Shown here: positions 7,062 through 8,466 of the stretch, piece by piece
Numbering within the stretch: position 1 is the stretch's first letter
Layout of the letters: every line of letters starts with the position of its first letter
Assembly (NCBI GenBank): GCA_965602945.1
Contig: CBFDBC010000171.1
Coordinates: 1 to 8,466 of the forward strand
DNA: 8,466 nt
Origin: JAUXEH01 sp965602945
GTDB taxonomy: Bacteria > Acidobacteriota > Aminicenantia > Aminicenantales > Aminicenantaceae
Direction of reading: 5' to 3'
Program-made: the position numbers and the translations under genes
The notes under the pieces: model-generated
What the model was told of the DNA's origin: nothing
What the model saw: the letters and a program-made list of their open reading frames with translations, nothing else
Databases searched by the model: none

Positions 7062-7081
7062 AATATCCCCTAAAAGAGCGA

Positions 7082-7110
7082 TTGTAAGGCCTGCCTGTCT
7101 TATAGACAAT
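7082..7110 (+). promoter_or_regulatory. Candidate promoter for the propeller protein gene
   Basis: TTGTAA at 7082-7087 and GACAAT at 7105-7110 are 17 bases apart, each matching four of six consensus positions, in a locally AT-rich stretch. A start near 7117 would leave a leader of about 50 bases with the strong GGGAGGAG ribosome site at 7153-7160. The overlapping TGTCT/AGACA short inverted repeat (7096-7108) may be coincidental. Confidence 0.3.
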
Positions 7111-7165
7111 AATAAGGCTATAGGAAGCGGGAGTTTCAATAATGTCGGCAGCGGGAGGAGTCAAA

Positions 7166-8466
7166 ATGAAAAAATCTCAAATTCTCAGCCTAGGGATCAG
7201 TTTGGTTCTTTTAGGCTCATTCGTATTCGCCTACGGGCAGAACAGCCCGTCCGAAGAGTGGGTGGCCAGGTATCAGGGCCCGGGATACTCTTTTGACGAG
7301 GCCAAGGCCGCGGCGGTCGATCCGTCCAACGGAAATCTCTATGTGACCGGGGAAAGTAACCGTAATTTCACTACCCTCGCCTACGACCATTCGGGAAACC
7401 TTTTGTGGACGGCGGTCTATGACGGCCCGAACGGGGGCTTTGACAAGGCGAATGCCATCGCGGTCGACTCCATCACGGGAAATGTGTATGTCACCGGTAC
7501 CAGTGAGGGGGATTACACGACCGTAGCCTATGACAGTGGGGGAAATTTGCTCTGGGCAGTGCGCTACAACGGACCGGGCAACAGCACGGACGTCGCGGAC
7601 GCGGTCGCAGTCGATCCCGGCAGAGGCACGATCTATATCACGGGCTACAGCCGGGATTCCAGGTATGATTTCGCCACCGTGGCCTATGACCGCTCGGGAC
7701 ATGAACTGTGGTCGGCACGTTACAACGGACCGAGCAACTATCACGATGAAGCTTACGCCATTGCCGTGGATCCCAACTCGGGCAATGTCTATGTGACCGG
7801 ATACAGCTGGGCGACATCCTGCGATTTCACCACCGTGGCCTACGGCAGCTCCGGGAACCAACTCTGGGTAGTCCGGCATGACGGCCCCAACAGCGACCTG
7901 GACAGGGCCTATGCCCTAGCCGTGAATCCCGTATCTGGGAACATCTATGTCACAGGGGACAGCTGGGGAGCCAGCTGCGATTACGCAACCGTGGCGTACG
8001 ACAGCGGCGGGACAGTCATCTGGACAGCCGAATACGATGGGCCGGCACACGGCACGGATGGTGCCAAGGCCGTGGCCGTGGACCCTTCCTCGGGTAACGT
8101 TTATGTCACCGGATACAGCCGAGGCACCTTCAACGACTTTGCCACCATAGCCTATGACGCCTCCGGCGGCTTTCTCTGGGCAGCCAGGTATGACGGACCC
8201 GTCGGCCTGCACGATGCGGCCACGGCCGTCGTCGTCGATCCCGCTACCGGGAACGTGTATGTGACCGGGTACAGCCTCGGCACCACGAATGACTATGCCA
8301 CCGTGGCCTACAGCAGTTCGGGGAGCGAGCTCTGGTCGGCCCGCTATGACGGGCCTGAAGGCGGTTATGATGTCGCAAACGCCCTGGCTGTCGATTCCTC
8401 CACCGGCGGCGTCTATGTCACCGGCAAGAGCGGGGGGAACGGAACTGGATCCGATTATGCCACCGT
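7166..8466 (+). CDS. Secreted SBBP beta-propeller repeat protein, 3'-incomplete
   Basis: The protein is open to the right edge, with 433 complete codons visible. A clear signal peptide is present: MKK, a hydrophobic core at about 6-21, and a likely cleavage after VFA at residue 22. From Trp32 onwards the chain consists entirely of repeats of the SBBP (seven-bladed-propeller-like) type. Their consensus is LW.ARYDGP....D.A.AIAVDP.SGNVYVTG.S....DYATVAYD.SGN. Repeats begin at Trp32, 81, 130, 182, 234, 286, 338 and 390. ATG 7166 follows GGGAGGAG with five bases between and is well supported. Such proteins are extracellular or cell-surface, and the remainder may carry more blades, other domains or a sorting signal. 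The repeats themselves give no catalytic function. The two cysteines in the visible part, Cys219 and Cys271, sit at the same position of repeats 4 and 5. Upstream is the divergent methyltransferase gene, with no evident functional link. Confidence 0.92.
   Translation, partial: MKKSQILSLGISLVLLGSFVFAYGQNSPSEEWVARYQGPGYSFDEAKAAAVDPSNGNLYVTGESNRNFTTLAYDHSGNLLWTAVYDGPNGGFDKANAIAVDSITGNVYVTGTSEGDYTTVAYDSGGNLLWAVRYNGPGNSTDVADAVAVDPGRGTIYITGYSRDSRYDFATVAYDRSGHELWSARYNGPSNYHDEAYAIAVDPNSGNVYVTGYSWATSCDFTTVAYGSSGNQLWVVRHDGPNSDLDRAYALAVNPVSGNIYVTGDSWGASCDYATVAYDSGGTVIWTAEYDGPAHGTDGAKAVAVDPSSGNVYVTGYSRGTFNDFATIAYDASGGFLWAARYDGPVGLHDAATAVVVDPATGNVYVTGYSLGTTNDYATVAYSSSGSELWSARYDGPEGGYDVANALAVDSSTGGVYVTGKSGGNGTGSDYAT
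7259..8466 (+). repeat. Eight tandem ~150-base coding repeats (SBBP units)
   Basis: Units start at 7259, 7406, 7553, 7709, 7865, 8021, 8177 and 8333. The first two are 147 bases and the next five are exactly 156 bases; the eighth is cut by the window end. Conserved nucleotide patches encode VYVTGYS and ATVAY. The units are diverged in DNA, so this is an old protein repeat and not a recent satellite or CRISPR. Confidence 0.9.

Noticed and set aside
7217..8212. Two - strand open frames of 220 and 98 codons with regular GYGG/VIGHGG patterns
   Set aside because: Their repeats are the reverse complement of the propeller repeats; the + strand has the ribosome site, signal peptide and family consensus.
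7259..8466. Regular ~150-base periodicity as a possible CRISPR or satellite array
   Set aside because: The periodicity matches protein repeats in a continuous frame, and the units are diverged with no identical short repeats separated by unique spacers.
1..8466. tRNA, rRNA, riboswitch or insertion sequence
   Set aside because: I saw no cloverleaf, conserved rRNA segment, transposase motif or flanking terminal repeats. The gaps between genes are short apart from the 240-base divergent region.

Overview
The window is high-GC bacterial DNA (about 60% G+C or more, judged by eye). It holds most of an L-arabinose utilisation operon on the + strand, followed by two unrelated genes encoding proteins with export signals. 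Two N-terminal export signals suggest a diderm bacterium. SBBP-type propeller proteins and Na+/sugar symporters next to sugar operons would fit an Acidobacteriota/Aminicenantota-like or similar environmental lineage, but the sequence does not settle this.

Region 1 (1-1223): the 3' two thirds of a sodium:solute symporter of the SGLT/SSS type. Recognisable symporter sequence begins near base 165. The 5' flank (1 to about 165) stays open in the same frame but does not look like the missing membrane helices, so the gene is truncated, rearranged or misassembled there.

Region 2 (1246-6200): a tightly packed catabolic operon. It encodes L-ribulokinase (araB, 566 aa), L-ribulose-5-phosphate 4-epimerase (araD, 235 aa), a 493-aa L-fucose/L-arabinose isomerase-like protein, and a 348-aa zinc-dependent medium-chain polyol/sugar dehydrogenase. 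The first three overlap by ATGA start/stop junctions, which implies translational coupling. No classical araA is present. By position the fucose-isomerase-like protein is the obvious candidate for the step arabinose to ribulose. The inferred flow is: symporter imports pentose, isomerase makes L-ribulose, AraB phosphorylates it, and AraD makes D-xylulose 5-phosphate. The dehydrogenase may feed or drain a polyol such as an arabinitol. A 10-bp perfect inverted repeat just after the dehydrogenase stop probably ends the operon.

Region 3 (6305-6925, - strand): a small class I SAM-dependent methyltransferase with an N-terminal signal peptide or anchor, convergent with the operon.

Region 4 (6926-7165): a 240-bp divergent intergenic region with a GGGGGTGA/TCACCCCC hairpin, extra copies of the same half-site, and weak promoter candidates in both directions.

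Region 5 (7166 to the window end): a secreted protein made of at least eight SBBP beta-propeller repeats with a strict 52-aa period after two 49-aa units. It is open at the right edge.
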